Part shown: piece after piece, positions 49,256 through 57,577 of the stretch
Layout: every line of letters begins with the position of its first letter
Numbering within the stretch: position 1 is the first letter of the stretch
Source of the DNA: JBCDLI01 sp038745535
GTDB taxonomy: Bacteria; Pseudomonadota; Alphaproteobacteria; Rhizobiales; Rhizobiaceae
Length of the DNA: 64,000 bases
Direction of reading: 5' to 3'
NCBI GenBank assembly: GCA_038745535.1
Contig: JBCDLI010000005.1
Coordinates: 1 to 64,000 of the forward strand
The notes under the pieces: generated by a model
Databases searched by the model: none
What the model was told of the DNA's origin: nothing
Seen by the model: the letters and a program-made list of their open reading frames with translations, nothing else
Made by a program: the position numbers and the translations under genes

Positions 49256-49840
49256 TTAGGTGTCTGCCAGATCGCGAAGTTTTGCGACAGCGGTGTCCAT
49301 GCGCTCGCCGTAAGCAATCGATTTCCGAAAATCTCCGTCAGAATCGAGGAGAAACACAGAGGCCGTGTGGTCCATCGTATAGTCGCCGTCATCCAATTCT
49401 ACGCGCTTGTAATAAACGCTGAACCCATCGACCATTGCGCGAACGGCAGCTGGATCGCCTGTGATGCCGACGACACGGTCAGTGATGGAGGTCAGATAGA
49501 ATTCAAGCGCCTCCGGCGTGTCACGCTCCGGGTCCACGGTGATGAAATAGGCGTCGATATTCTCGCCATCTTCGCCAAGCTCTGCAAACCAAGCCTCAAG
49601 TTCGAACACAGTTGTGGGGCAGATCTCTGGGCAACGCGTGAACCCAAAGAAGATCGCCGTGGGTTGTCCGCGAAAGGCCGCATCGGTGATCTGGTTGCCA
49701 TTATGGTCCACAAGCTCAAAGGGTACCCCGAATTGCTGGGCTTGCTGCTGATCACGTTCTCCGAAAAAGGTGAAGCTGATCGCAAAGACGACCAAACCAA
49801 GCACAACGACCAAACCTGCAAAAAGCGCGCGCATTTTCAT
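49256..49840 (-). CDS. SCO1/SenC-family copper chaperone
   Basis: A 194-residue thioredoxin-like protein with an N-terminal membrane anchor (LFAGLVVVLGLVVFAISFTF). The copper ligands are Cys70 and Cys74 in GFTRCPEICPTTVFELEAW and His158 in YTMDHTASVFLLDSDGDF. SCO proteins deliver copper to the CuA centre of cytochrome c oxidase or act in thiol redox control. No oxidase genes are near. It is separated by 69 bases from the tiny membrane ORF upstream. Confidence 0.93.
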   Translation of the reverse strand: MKMRALFAGLVVVLGLVVFAISFTFFGERDQQQAQQFGVPFELVDHNGNQITDAAFRGQPTAIFFGFTRCPEICPTTVFELEAWFAELGEDGENIDAYFITVDPERDTPEALEFYLTSITDRVVGITGDPAAVRAMVDGFSVYYKRVELDDGDYTMDHTASVFLLDSDGDFRKSIAYGERMDTAVAKLRDLADT

Positions 49841-49909
49841 CCCCTTCGCCTGGTAGCAAGATAAGCGAGGATCGTTCGCAATTTAAGGCAGGTGACTGTT
49901 AAAAATGTC

Positions 49910-50053
49910 TCAGAAGCACCAGGCGAGGCCGGTTTCCACCAGCTTCACGAACATTTGTGTGCCTTCGCTGGCGTAGGCGGCAACGCCAAACGTGCCGACC
50001 ATAAGGATCACTGAAGCTATGGCAGCAGGGGCAGCGATGTCGCGCATTTTCAT
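49910..50053 (-). CDS. Very small single-helix membrane protein
   Basis: A 47-residue ORF read directly from the sequence: MKMRDIAAPAAIASVILMVG, then TFGVAAYASEGTQMFVKLVE and TGLAWCF. ATG at 50053 has AGGA five bases upstream; an ATG two codons earlier (50059) is also in frame. One hydrophobic segment (residues 8-28) is followed by a short amphipathic tail ending in aromatic-Cys. Same strand as the SCO gene. I know no family; it could be a membrane micropeptide or chance. Confidence 0.5.
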   Translation of the reverse strand: MKMRDIAAPAAIASVILMVGTFGVAAYASEGTQMFVKLVETGLAWCF

Positions 50054-50225
50054 GTTCATCCTGCAATAATAGCAAACGCAGCAGCACATAGAAAGCGGAT
50101 CAGATGAGGTGCTTATTCAGTTCGATTTCATTGTTTATGCGTCGGCCACGAACTAGAATCCGAGCTTTTCGTTAAGCATCGGCATATTTGAGAGAAAGCA
50201 GTGGGGCAGGGTCACCGTCTGTCTG

Positions 50226-50816
50226 CTACAGGAACACGCGCATTTTGTCGGCAAGCGCTTTGTTTTCCTCGGTGATTGAGATCATCACGCAAACAACGCG
50301 CATGCCGTCGTATTCCCACTCGGATAAGATCTGTCCGCCCATGCCGAACGTGTTCGACATCGCAAAGAGGCGATATTCAACCACTGTGATAAACTCAGTG
50401 ATACCCACTCGAAGCGCATAATCCAGATTGCCGATGTTTATGGCGAGATTAGCGCGTTTGGCACCCGAGCTTAGCTTTTTACCGCTTCGCACACCATCGA
50501 TGCAATAGCGCGATGACTCCCAAATTGTCGGTGACTTAAACGACATGTCCTCAGGCAACAATTCCGGAAACCACCGCTCTAGGAGTGTCATCTGTGTGGT
50601 GGGTATAAGGCGCGCGCCTGCGAGCACTTCATCATTTTTGTCGACATAGAGGGTGTATGTGCACGGAAATACATCGAGCTCGTCAAACTCGATGTCACCG
50701 TCAGTGGTTTCCACCCATCGAAGTTGATCGACAAAAACCTTTTTGCGCAGCCGGAAATAGCTGCGCAACTGCTTGGCATATTTTTCGCGCTCGTGTGTTT
50801 CGACATGAAGAATCAT
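50226..50816 (-). CDS. luxI: LuxI-family acyl-homoserine-lactone synthase
   Basis: A 196-residue autoinducer synthase. All family-invariant positions are present at near-canonical numbers: Arg24, Phe28 and Trp34 in RLRKKVFVDQLRWVETT, Asp45 and Asp48 in FDELDVFPCTYTLYVD, Arg69 in AGARLIPTT, and Glu100 and Arg103 in IWESSRYCID. It couples an acyl-ACP with S-adenosylmethionine to make an N-acyl-homoserine lactone. The ATG at 50816 has no ribosome-binding site, and the only purine-rich AAGGA is at a TTG 36 bases upstream, too close to it, so translation may be coupled to luxR, whose stop is 44 bases before. I see no lux-box palindrome in that gap. Confidence 0.93.
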   Translation of the reverse strand: MILHVETHEREKYAKQLRSYFRLRKKVFVDQLRWVETTDGDIEFDELDVFPCTYTLYVDKNDEVLAGARLIPTTQMTLLERWFPELLPEDMSFKSPTIWESSRYCIDGVRSGKKLSSGAKRANLAINIGNLDYALRVGITEFITVVEYRLFAMSNTFGMGGQILSEWEYDGMRVVCVMISITEENKALADKMRVFL

Positions 50817-50860
50817 GTTTAAAACACAACCATTGATTGAATCTCGAAGCAATCCTTACT

Positions 50861-51583
50861 TTAATGAATGTACTTTCTTGCCAGTGCTTCTGTGAGCGTG
50901 TCGCTTAGGCGCACGGTGCCGAGCTTAGCCTTCACGCTTCGTATGTGCGCGACCACCGTCCATTTGCTTATCCCGAGGATTTCGGCAATTTCGTCATAAG
51001 TTTTGCCGCTTTTGACTGCCCTCAAGACTTCCTGTTCGCGTTTCGTAAGTACATCGGAGGTTTTTGAATGTTCTGGCAATTCCCCAAACTCAATTTTGAC
51101 GAGGGAATGGGCATATTGCTGCAGCCTAGCCATGATTGGTTCTGTGCCTGTGGGACCTATACTCTGCGGTTCAACGTCAAAGGTGAACGTGACGGCGACA
51201 TTCAGATCAACAAATTTGTTTACTGGGACGCATACTGCATAGCGTCCGATATCAGCCTTGAGAACTTGAGGCGCGAATTGGTCCGAAGTCTCACGGCTCA
51301 TCACCTCGAAATCGAAAATGAGCGCGCCAGCCGAACTAAGTCCTTTTTGAATTGAAGGGTCCAATTTTGAAAAACCGCCTATGGAGTATTTTGATATCCA
51401 TGACGTGGGAAACGTCGAGATTACGGTAAGTTCCTTCTTTCCCTTTAGCCGATGTTCGGCCCAGATTGAGATATGACGGCATCTCAAATCCGCCTTTGCG
51501 GTAACCATCCGTTGTAGCACACGCTTTTTGACGCTTGGGAGGCCCAACTGGTTTCGGAATTCGGGAGCAATTGCGATTTTCAT
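50861..51583 (-). CDS. luxR: LuxR-family transcriptional regulator
   Basis: A 240-residue regulator with an N-terminal autoinducer-binding domain and a C-terminal GerE-type helix-turn-helix. The ligand-pocket residues Trp and Tyr in SWISKYSIGGFSKLDPSIQK and the Asp-Pro after them are kept; the second pocket Trp expected in the PF-x-W-D segment is replaced in ALIFDFEVMSRE, and the later glycine-rich SVP-like strand reads RYAVCVPVNKF. DNA-binding part: LTKREQEVLRAVKSGKTYDE then IAEILGISKWTVVAHIRSVK and AKLGTVRLSDTLTEAL. GGGGGG lies seven bases before the ATG. Directly upstream of luxI on the same strand. Confidence 0.92.
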   Translation of the reverse strand: MKIAIAPEFRNQLGLPSVKKRVLQRMVTAKADLRCRHISIWAEHRLKGKKELTVISTFPTSWISKYSIGGFSKLDPSIQKGLSSAGALIFDFEVMSRETSDQFAPQVLKADIGRYAVCVPVNKFVDLNVAVTFTFDVEPQSIGPTGTEPIMARLQQYAHSLVKIEFGELPEHSKTSDVLTKREQEVLRAVKSGKTYDEIAEILGISKWTVVAHIRSVKAKLGTVRLSDTLTEALARKYIH

Positions 51584-51690
51584 CTTGTCCCCCCTAAGTA
51601 CGTGTCGTCGCCTCTCTGTCGTGTAGATTTGGCTAGTCTCACGAAGAATTGCCCAAAGTCAGTTTCACACCTTATGTCGGCGCGACACAG

Positions 51691-51864
51691 TTATCCTTTA
51701 GGTGCCGTCTCCTTCAATATTGACTTCTCAAGGCGATCGGCGAGCGCATCAATTCGCTTTAAGACGCGTTTGGAAGCTGAGCGTTTTTCCACTAAGCGAT
51801 TTCGCATTCGAAGCGTCACCTGCATAGCTTCCAAAAGAGCAGTGGTTTTAACTTTGCGTTTCAT
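51691..51864 (-). CDS. 57-residue basic helical ORF upstream of luxR
   Basis: Codon-by-codon reading of the minus strand gives MKRKVKTTALLEAMQVTLRM, RNRLVEKRSASKRVLKRIDA, LADRLEKSILKETAPKG and a TAA stop. AGGAGG stands seven bases before the ATG, the best ribosome-binding site in this region. The product is strongly basic, without hydrophobic membrane segment, and Leu/Ile/Val spacing suggests one long amphipathic or coiled-coil helix. It ends 107 bases before luxR; a TGTCG/CGACA repeat (51675-51687) follows its stop. No family is recognised. Confidence 0.6.
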   Translation of the reverse strand: MKRKVKTTALLEAMQVTLRMRNRLVEKRSASKRVLKRIDALADRLEKSILKETAPKG

Positions 51865-51993
51865 GAGGTCCCCTCCTGTCCCGAAACAGAAACTAGCTCA
51901 CAAAACGACAGGCCAAGGTCGCAACAAGTTGTATCTGGACCTCTTTATTTTGCGTTGGACGAGGTTATCCACAGTTGCAAAGTCAAAATTCGT

Positions 51994-54450
51994 TCAAACT
52001 CGCTCGACGAAGCCGTCGAGCACCTTTTTCTCGCCAGCTTTGTCGAAGGCCACCGTCAGCTTGTTGCCTTCAATCGTGACGATGTTGCCATTCCCAAATT
52101 TGAGATGGAACACGCGGTCGCCAACGGAGAACTGCGACGCCTCGTCGGCAACAGATTTTGCCACAAGTTCGCCTTCAATGACACGGCTTTTGACTGACGA
52201 TCTGCCCGCGCCGAAGTTTGAGTCTGTTTCGCCGTAACCAATCCGTTCCACGCCCATGCCGGAACGGGAACCCCAGTTTTCACGTGTCGCGCTGGTCTGG
52301 TTAGCCTGTGCACGTTGCCAGCCGGGAGATGTGCGCCGTGTGCCAAACGGTTCCATGCGGTCAAAGCGCGATTGGCCGTAGCCACCACCATAATTGCTAC
52401 CTGTTGCCGGTGGTTCGGCGACATCGACATGATCGTTTGGCAGTTCATCGAGAAAGCGGGATGGGATTGTCGATTGCCAAAGCCCGTGAATGCGCCGGTT
52501 TGATACGAACCAAATGTGGCAATTGGTTTTTGCACGCGTAATGCCAACGTAAGCAAGGCGGCGTTCTTCCTCCAAGCCCGAGCGACCGCCTTCATCAAGC
52601 GAACGCTGATGGGGAAAAAGTCCTTCCTCCCAGCCTGGCAGGAAGACCGTGCCGAATTCCAGTCCTTTTGCCGCGTGAAGCGTCATGATTGAAATCGCGT
52701 CAGTATCGGCATTTTGCTCCGCGTCCATGACGAGCGAAACATGTTCCAGAAACGCCCGCATGGACTCAAAATCTTCCATCGAGCGCACGAGCTCTTTCAA
52801 GTTTTCCAGGCGCCCTGGTGCTTCGGCAGAGCGGTCGTTCTGCCACATCGTGGTGTAGCCGCTCTCGTCCAAGATCGTTTCGGCGAGCTCGGTGTGGGGT
52901 GTATTGTCCAGCATCGACTGCCAGCGGACGAAATTCTCGACAACGCCGCGCAACGCCGCGCGAGGCTTTGGCTTTAGATCTGTGCCCTCCACGATCTCAG
53001 CGGCCGCTGCCAGCATGGGCATGTCTTTGCGGCGAGCGTAGTCGTGAACCAGCCGTACCGACGCATCACCGAGACCACGCTTTGGCGTGTTCACGATGCG
53101 CTCAAACGCCAGATCGTCAGCGGGTTGGCAGACACAACGAAAATACGCCATCGCATCGCGTATCTCCATGCGCTCATAGAAGCGCGGGCCGCCGATGACG
53201 CGGTAGTTGACGCCAAGCGTGACAAAACGATCTTCGAATTCGCGCATTTGAAATGATGCACGAACGAGGATCGCCATGTCATTGAGATTTATGTTTGCAC
53301 GTTGATAGCTTTCTACCTCATCGCCGACCGCACGTGCCTCTTCTTCGGAGTCCCACGCCGCGTGAACCTTCACCTGCGGATCGTCGGGGTCGGGCGCATC
53401 GGTGAAGAGCGTTTTGCCAAGACGGTCCTCATTGTGACTGATCAGGTGCGAGGCAGCGCCAAGAATATGACCCGTTGAGCGGTAGTTCCGCTCTAGTTTG
53501 ATCACGTCCGCTCCGGGGAAATCCTTTTCGAAACGCAGGATGTTATCAACTTCTGCGCCGCGCCAGCCATAGATTGACTGGTCGTCATCACCCACACAGC
53601 AGATGTTGGTTGGTTCGCCGCTGTGGCGCTGCGCGAGCAGGCGAAGCCACATGTATTGAGCAGTGTTGGTATCCTGATACTCGTCGACGAGGATGTAGCG
53701 AAACTTGCGGTGGTAATCGGCCAACACATCATTGTTGTTACGCAAAATTCGGATTGGGTGACAAAGAAGATCGCCAAAATCGCAGGCATTCAGCGTCTTC
53801 AAACGGTTTTGGTACGCGGTAAACAATTCACGACCTTTTCCGTTCGCAAATGCCCGGGCATCGCCTTCGGGAATATCTACCGGCCCGAAGCCTTTGTTCT
53901 TCCAGCCATCGATCATCATTGCAAACTGACGCGCTGGCCAACGTTTATCGTCGAGCCCCTCGACTTGGATGATCTGCTTTAACAGCCGGATTTGGTCATC
54001 GGTATCAAGGATCGTAAAATCCGATTTCAAGCCCACAAGTTCTGCGTGCTTACGCAGGATTTTCACGCCGATGGAGTGAAACGTGCCGAGCCATGGCATG
54101 CCTTCAACTGCTTCACCGACGAGTAGGCCAATCCGCTCTTTCATCTCGCGGGCAGCTTTGTTGGTGAAAGTCACAGCGAGGATTTGTGAAGGCCAGGCTT
54201 TGCCTTGTGTCAGAATATGAGCGATCCGCGTTGTGAGCACTCGCGTTTTACCGGTACCGGCACCGGCAAGAACCAACAGAGGTCCTTCAGTGGTTTCCAC
54301 CGCCCTGCGTTGTTCAGGGTTCAGGCCGTCCAGATAGTTGGGCGCGCTTCGCGCAGCCATAGCACGCGCTGCGATGCCTGAGCCTCGGCGAGGCTCAGCC
54401 GGTGCCACCGGTTCGTCGCCAAACGGAATGTCTTCAAACGGATTGCTCAT
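51994..54450 (-). CDS. uvrD: UvrD/PcrA-type superfamily 1 DNA helicase
   Basis: An 818-residue 3'-5' helicase for nucleotide-excision and mismatch repair. Motifs: LNPEQRRAVETTEGPLLVLA, Walker A GAGTGKTRVLTTRIAHIL, TFTNKAAREMKERI (Ia), ILVDEYQDTNTAQYMWLRLL (II), CVGDDDQSIYGWRGAEVDNI (III), LERNYRSTGHILGAASHLIS (IV), ISIMTLHAAKGLEFGTVFLP (V) and RRLAYVGITRAKTNCHIWFV (VI). The C-terminal GDRVFHLKFGNGNIVTIEGN then KLTVAFDKAGEKKVLDGFVE is the UvrD tail that contacts partners. Length normal. The 410 bases after it, up to luxR, hold only the small basic ORF. Confidence 0.96.
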   Translation of the reverse strand: MSNPFEDIPFGDEPVAPAEPRRGSGIAARAMAARSAPNYLDGLNPEQRRAVETTEGPLLVLAGAGTGKTRVLTTRIAHILTQGKAWPSQILAVTFTNKAAREMKERIGLLVGEAVEGMPWLGTFHSIGVKILRKHAELVGLKSDFTILDTDDQIRLLKQIIQVEGLDDKRWPARQFAMMIDGWKNKGFGPVDIPEGDARAFANGKGRELFTAYQNRLKTLNACDFGDLLCHPIRILRNNNDVLADYHRKFRYILVDEYQDTNTAQYMWLRLLAQRHSGEPTNICCVGDDDQSIYGWRGAEVDNILRFEKDFPGADVIKLERNYRSTGHILGAASHLISHNEDRLGKTLFTDAPDPDDPQVKVHAAWDSEEEARAVGDEVESYQRANINLNDMAILVRASFQMREFEDRFVTLGVNYRVIGGPRFYERMEIRDAMAYFRCVCQPADDLAFERIVNTPKRGLGDASVRLVHDYARRKDMPMLAAAAEIVEGTDLKPKPRAALRGVVENFVRWQSMLDNTPHTELAETILDESGYTTMWQNDRSAEAPGRLENLKELVRSMEDFESMRAFLEHVSLVMDAEQNADTDAISIMTLHAAKGLEFGTVFLPGWEEGLFPHQRSLDEGGRSGLEEERRLAYVGITRAKTNCHIWFVSNRRIHGLWQSTIPSRFLDELPNDHVDVAEPPATGSNYGGGYGQSRFDRMEPFGTRRTSPGWQRAQANQTSATRENWGSRSGMGVERIGYGETDSNFGAGRSSVKSRVIEGELVAKSVADEASQFSVGDRVFHLKFGNGNIVTIEGNKLTVAFDKAGEKKVLDGFVERV

Positions 54451-54558
54451 CGCAGCCTATTTAATGATTCTGAATGAGAAGACCATAATCGTGAAAATGC
54501 TGGTCCGTAATGCCGATCGTTAATTTTGCGGAAACGAAATTGGCGCAAATTGACGTAT

Positions 54559-54831
54559 ATGACGATACGGCATGCACTTTCGACAGGATTAGTGATGTTG
54601 GGCACTCTAGGAGCTGCCCAAGCTCAAGTTGATGCCGATCAGGGCCAGTTCGCCTCTCTACTGACTGTACAAACACCAAAGCCGCACATTGATCCGCTGA
54701 TAACGGGTTCGACAGAGGGCCAAGCGCCTGCCGGGTTCAAAACCCCTAAGATTCCGCTGGATGTACTTTGTGATCGCGAATGCCAGATACAGCGTTTTGA
54801 TATGTGGAAGCACTTACTCGACGAAGAGTGA
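54559..54831 (+). CDS. Small exported protein of unknown function
   Basis: From the ATG at 54559 a 90-residue product: signal peptide MTIRHALSTGLVMLGTLGAA with cleavage after AQA, then VDADQGQFASLLTVQTPKPH, GSTEGQAPAGFKTPKIPLDV and a C-terminal LCDRECQIQRFDMWKHLLDE with two cysteines that could pair. The mature protein is about 65 residues and acidic. An extension of 11 residues upstream is open but basic and lacks a signal-peptide shape. I recognise no family. It is divergent from uvrD and its stop is seven bases from the convergent kinase-like gene. Confidence 0.62.
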   Translation: MTIRHALSTGLVMLGTLGAAQAQVDADQGQFASLLTVQTPKPHIDPLITGSTEGQAPAGFKTPKIPLDVLCDRECQIQRFDMWKHLLDEE

Positions 54832-54837
54832 AATTGC

Positions 54838-55863
54838 TTAACTTGTTATTCGGCGGTCTGTGAAATTCTTTCGCCCTGCGACCAGACCCTCAACCAATTC
54901 ATTTATGTCCGGCTCGGCTGCCAGCAATTCATCGAGTTCCGTCATCTGATTGTGCGCGATCACGTGCAGCACATCCATCCGCACTCCACCATCGCTTTTT
55001 CGCGGTAGTTTGTGGACGGTCTGAATGTGCTCAATGCGGTGGTTTTTCAGGTATTTGCGGATATCGCCTTCGTCGGCTTCGGTCTCCACGAAGAGGTAAA
55101 GCCCAACACCCTTTGATGGCAGTGAATAAGTCAGCAGGCTGTGCCCTTCCACATCACTGCGGGCGGAAAGGTCTTCGATAATCGCCGGACCTTCCAGCGT
55201 TAGTCGGTCTCCGGTGCCTTCGCCGTCAGACCATTTCAGCACGCGCCGCGTTATGAAATTGTACACCTTCTTACCCGTTGCCAACCAGATGCGGGACGGC
55301 AGGCTTTTGCGCTTGAGAATGCGCCTTTCTATCGGGGTCAGCAGCTTCGGCGCGAAGGCCTTTTTCTGCTTTAAGAGATGGCGAAGGTCCTCATAGGCCA
55401 TTGTTCGGGCTATTTTGGAGCGCGGGTTCCGATGGCTGGAGGCGAGTTGAAAATCGATCACCGCCGCATCGCCGTCTGGTGTCATGAGCCAGTTCTGTGG
55501 CTTTGCAAGATCGTTGTGCGTGACGCCTTGATTTCGCATTTCTTTGAGGATGCGGTGGGCATCCCTGTACCAATGAATTTCCATCGGTGCGGCCAGATGT
55601 AGCGGCGTTCCGTCGGTCCAAGACCGGAAAAGACCGTCGTGGTCTGTCTCCAGCAGTTGCGGGACGCCGACAATTCCAGAAACTTTTTTCAGTGCGCGTA
55701 TCTCTCGCTTAGCTAAAAACCACGCCAGAGGTCTGGTCCATATCGGTGATGCGGTCACAATACGGCGGATGACACGCTTGTCCGGATCGGCGTCGAAATA
55801 GCCGGCATGCGTTTGCGAAAACACATCGGATTTCATCACGGTTTTAGAGGTAAAAGACGCCAT
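54838..55863 (-). CDS. Protein kinase-like protein with acyl-ligase-like C-terminal region
   Basis: About 341 residues from the ATG at 55863. The N-terminal 200 residues are kinase-like (RIO/lipopolysaccharide-kinase type): REIRALKKVSGIVGVPQLLE, the catalytic loop NQGVTHNDLAKPQNWLMTPD and a metal-binding DFQ (not DFG) in AAVIDFQLASSHRNPRSK. The C-terminal part contains VGLYLFVETEADEGDIRKYL and IEHIQTVHKLPRKSDGGVRM followed by DVL, which resembles the C-terminal subdomain of acyl-CoA synthetases (LPRT-x-GKVRR-x-L). The substrate is unknown. The start is uncertain; ATG 55836 and TTG 55893 are alternatives. Confidence 0.7.
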   Translation of the reverse strand: MASFTSKTVMKSDVFSQTHAGYFDADPDKRVIRRIVTASPIWTRPLAWFLAKREIRALKKVSGIVGVPQLLETDHDGLFRSWTDGTPLHLAAPMEIHWYRDAHRILKEMRNQGVTHNDLAKPQNWLMTPDGDAAVIDFQLASSHRNPRSKIARTMAYEDLRHLLKQKKAFAPKLLTPIERRILKRKSLPSRIWLATGKKVYNFITRRVLKWSDGEGTGDRLTLEGPAIIEDLSARSDVEGHSLLTYSLPSKGVGLYLFVETEADEGDIRKYLKNHRIEHIQTVHKLPRKSDGGVRMDVLHVIAHNQMTELDELLAAEPDINELVEGLVAGRKNFTDRRITS

Positions 55864-55939
55864 CACGAGCGCGTTTGGACCAGCGCCGGGCAAAAGGCAA
55901 ACCCAACTCTTTGCCAGTCTTGGCGTGCTTTAATTGGGC

Positions 55940-57577
55940 CTAGCGGTGCTCTTCTTCACTGGCTGCAATCAGCGCTTTGTTGAAGTAGCTCAGCGCCTTG
56001 CGCTCTTGTGCCCAAGCTATGATGCGTTTGTCATCGCGCTCATCGACGACAGGCAATCGTTGATGGCCGCCTTGGTCGAACAAACGTAGGGCTTTGCCAA
56101 GGCTGTCGCTCGGTTTCAGCGGCGTTATGTTTTTGCCTTCATCAATCCACTGTTTATCCGCTTCGGGGTCAGGCAGGTCCATAAAATCCATCACCTTTTT
56201 GGTGCGCATGAGCGAGCGGTGGGGGCCCTCATGATCAAACAGACCGCGCATCTCCAGTTGCCAGTGGAAATAGGAATGACCGTGCAATGCCTGATTGACG
56301 CCGTGGGCAATCGCGACCGTCATCAGAAGTGCGATTGAGAGCGCGTAGCCTCCGGTCAATTCGAACACGATGACAGTTGTTGAGATCGGAGCGCCGATCA
56401 CCGCGCCTGCAACGGCGCCCATGCCTAAAATGGCATAGAGGCCAGGATTTGATGCTTGGTCCGGGAATATGGAACCAACAACAAGTCCGAAAGCAGCACC
56501 TGTGAGAGCACCAAGATAAAGCGCAGGCGAGAAGATACCGCCGCCAAAGCGCGACGCGAGCGTTATCGCAGTGGCAACCGTTTTCATCACTATCAAAGCA
56601 ACCAGAAGACCCAGTTCCAACTGGTTCCAAAGGGCAAGGCTGGTGACTTCGTAACCAACGCCGAGGATCTGCGGGAAGAAAACGGCGATTGCACCGATGA
56701 TCACGCCGCCAATGACAGGACGATATCTTACCGGCATTTTCACGCCGCGCGCCACGTATTCTGCAGAGAAGAGCGAAAACTGAAACGCTACGGCGACCAG
56801 AGCGGCGACGATGCCCAGGATCGCGAATGCAGGAAACTCCCAGTAGGACGTGATCTGATAGTCAGGAATTATGAAGGTGACTGTTTCACCAAACCAAAGT
56901 CGCGACATAACGGTGCCGACGGCCGACGCGAGCACAATGGGCACAAATGATCGCATCGCGTAGTGCTGCAAGATTACTTCATGGGCAAAGAGCACGCCTG
57001 CGATTGGTGCGTTGAACGACGCCGAAATGGCACTTGCTACACCGGCAGCCAGCAGTGTGCGGCTGCACCATTCGGGTAATTTTCGACTTTGCGAGACCGT
57101 GCTGGCAAGTGTCGCGCCGAGATGCACAACCGGGCCTTCACGGCCGGAACTTGCACCGGAACCAAGTGATAGGACCGTGATAAACGCCGAGACTATGCCG
57201 TCTTTGAGAGACAAAGCGCGGCCGCCGGCGACCCGCGCCTCAATGACATCGGCAACTCCACCAGCGCGGCGGCTATTGAGGAATTCAAGCAAACGACCAA
57301 CGATGAGGCCGCCAACTATTGGTGCGAGGAAGATCCAGTACCAGTCCACATTGCGGGCAGCAGTCAAAACATCTTCGCTGGTGTTGCGCAGCCACCAATA
57401 CTGCAGAAGGCCAATCGCTTCCCGAAAGATGATGGCTGCGATGCCAACGGTCGCGCCAATGCTAAGCGACAATATCCAAATTCTTGGTGCTCCGGACGAC
57501 ATGAACGTGTCCACGTTTGGCCGCACCCAATTGACGATCAAGTTTGTAAGTCGGCGCGGGCCGGGAATGTCGATCAC
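55940..57577 (-). CDS. ClC-family chloride channel/transporter with CBS domains, GTG start
   Basis: A 545-residue polytopic protein. The anion selectivity motifs are present: GSGASSGREGP (139-149, gating Glu147), RFGGGIFSPALYLGALTGAA and a final GAPISTTVIVFELTGGYALS. A cytoplasmic C-terminal CBS pair follows (NITPLKPSDSLGKALRLFDQ, then RLPVVDERDDKRIIAWAQE). A glutamate at the gate indicates Cl-/H+ exchange rather than passive channel, though the proton-side glutamate cannot be placed with certainty. Start GTG 57577 overlaps the stop of the thioesterase gene (GTGA), so translation is coupled. Confidence 0.92.
   Translation of the reverse strand: MIDIPGPRRLTNLIVNWVRPNVDTFMSSGAPRIWILSLSIGATVGIAAIIFREAIGLLQYWWLRNTSEDVLTAARNVDWYWIFLAPIVGGLIVGRLLEFLNSRRAGGVADVIEARVAGGRALSLKDGIVSAFITVLSLGSGASSGREGPVVHLGATLASTVSQSRKLPEWCSRTLLAAGVASAISASFNAPIAGVLFAHEVILQHYAMRSFVPIVLASAVGTVMSRLWFGETVTFIIPDYQITSYWEFPAFAILGIVAALVAVAFQFSLFSAEYVARGVKMPVRYRPVIGGVIIGAIAVFFPQILGVGYEVTSLALWNQLELGLLVALIVMKTVATAITLASRFGGGIFSPALYLGALTGAAFGLVVGSIFPDQASNPGLYAILGMGAVAGAVIGAPISTTVIVFELTGGYALSIALLMTVAIAHGVNQALHGHSYFHWQLEMRGLFDHEGPHRSLMRTKKVMDFMDLPDPEADKQWIDEGKNITPLKPSDSLGKALRLFDQGGHQRLPVVDERDDKRIIAWAQERKALSYFNKALIAASEEEHR

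Noticed and set aside
51873..51890. CTGT-N6-ACAG repeat upstream of the 57-residue ORF as a lux box
   Set aside because: A lux box needs CTG-N10-CAG; here the CTG and CAG are separated by eight bases and the outer positions do not match.
51602..52237. 211-residue plus-strand frame between luxR and uvrD
   Set aside because: Overlaps the uvrD C-terminus in antisense and is Ser/Arg-rich without motifs; the 57-residue minus-strand ORF inside this stretch has a far better start signal.
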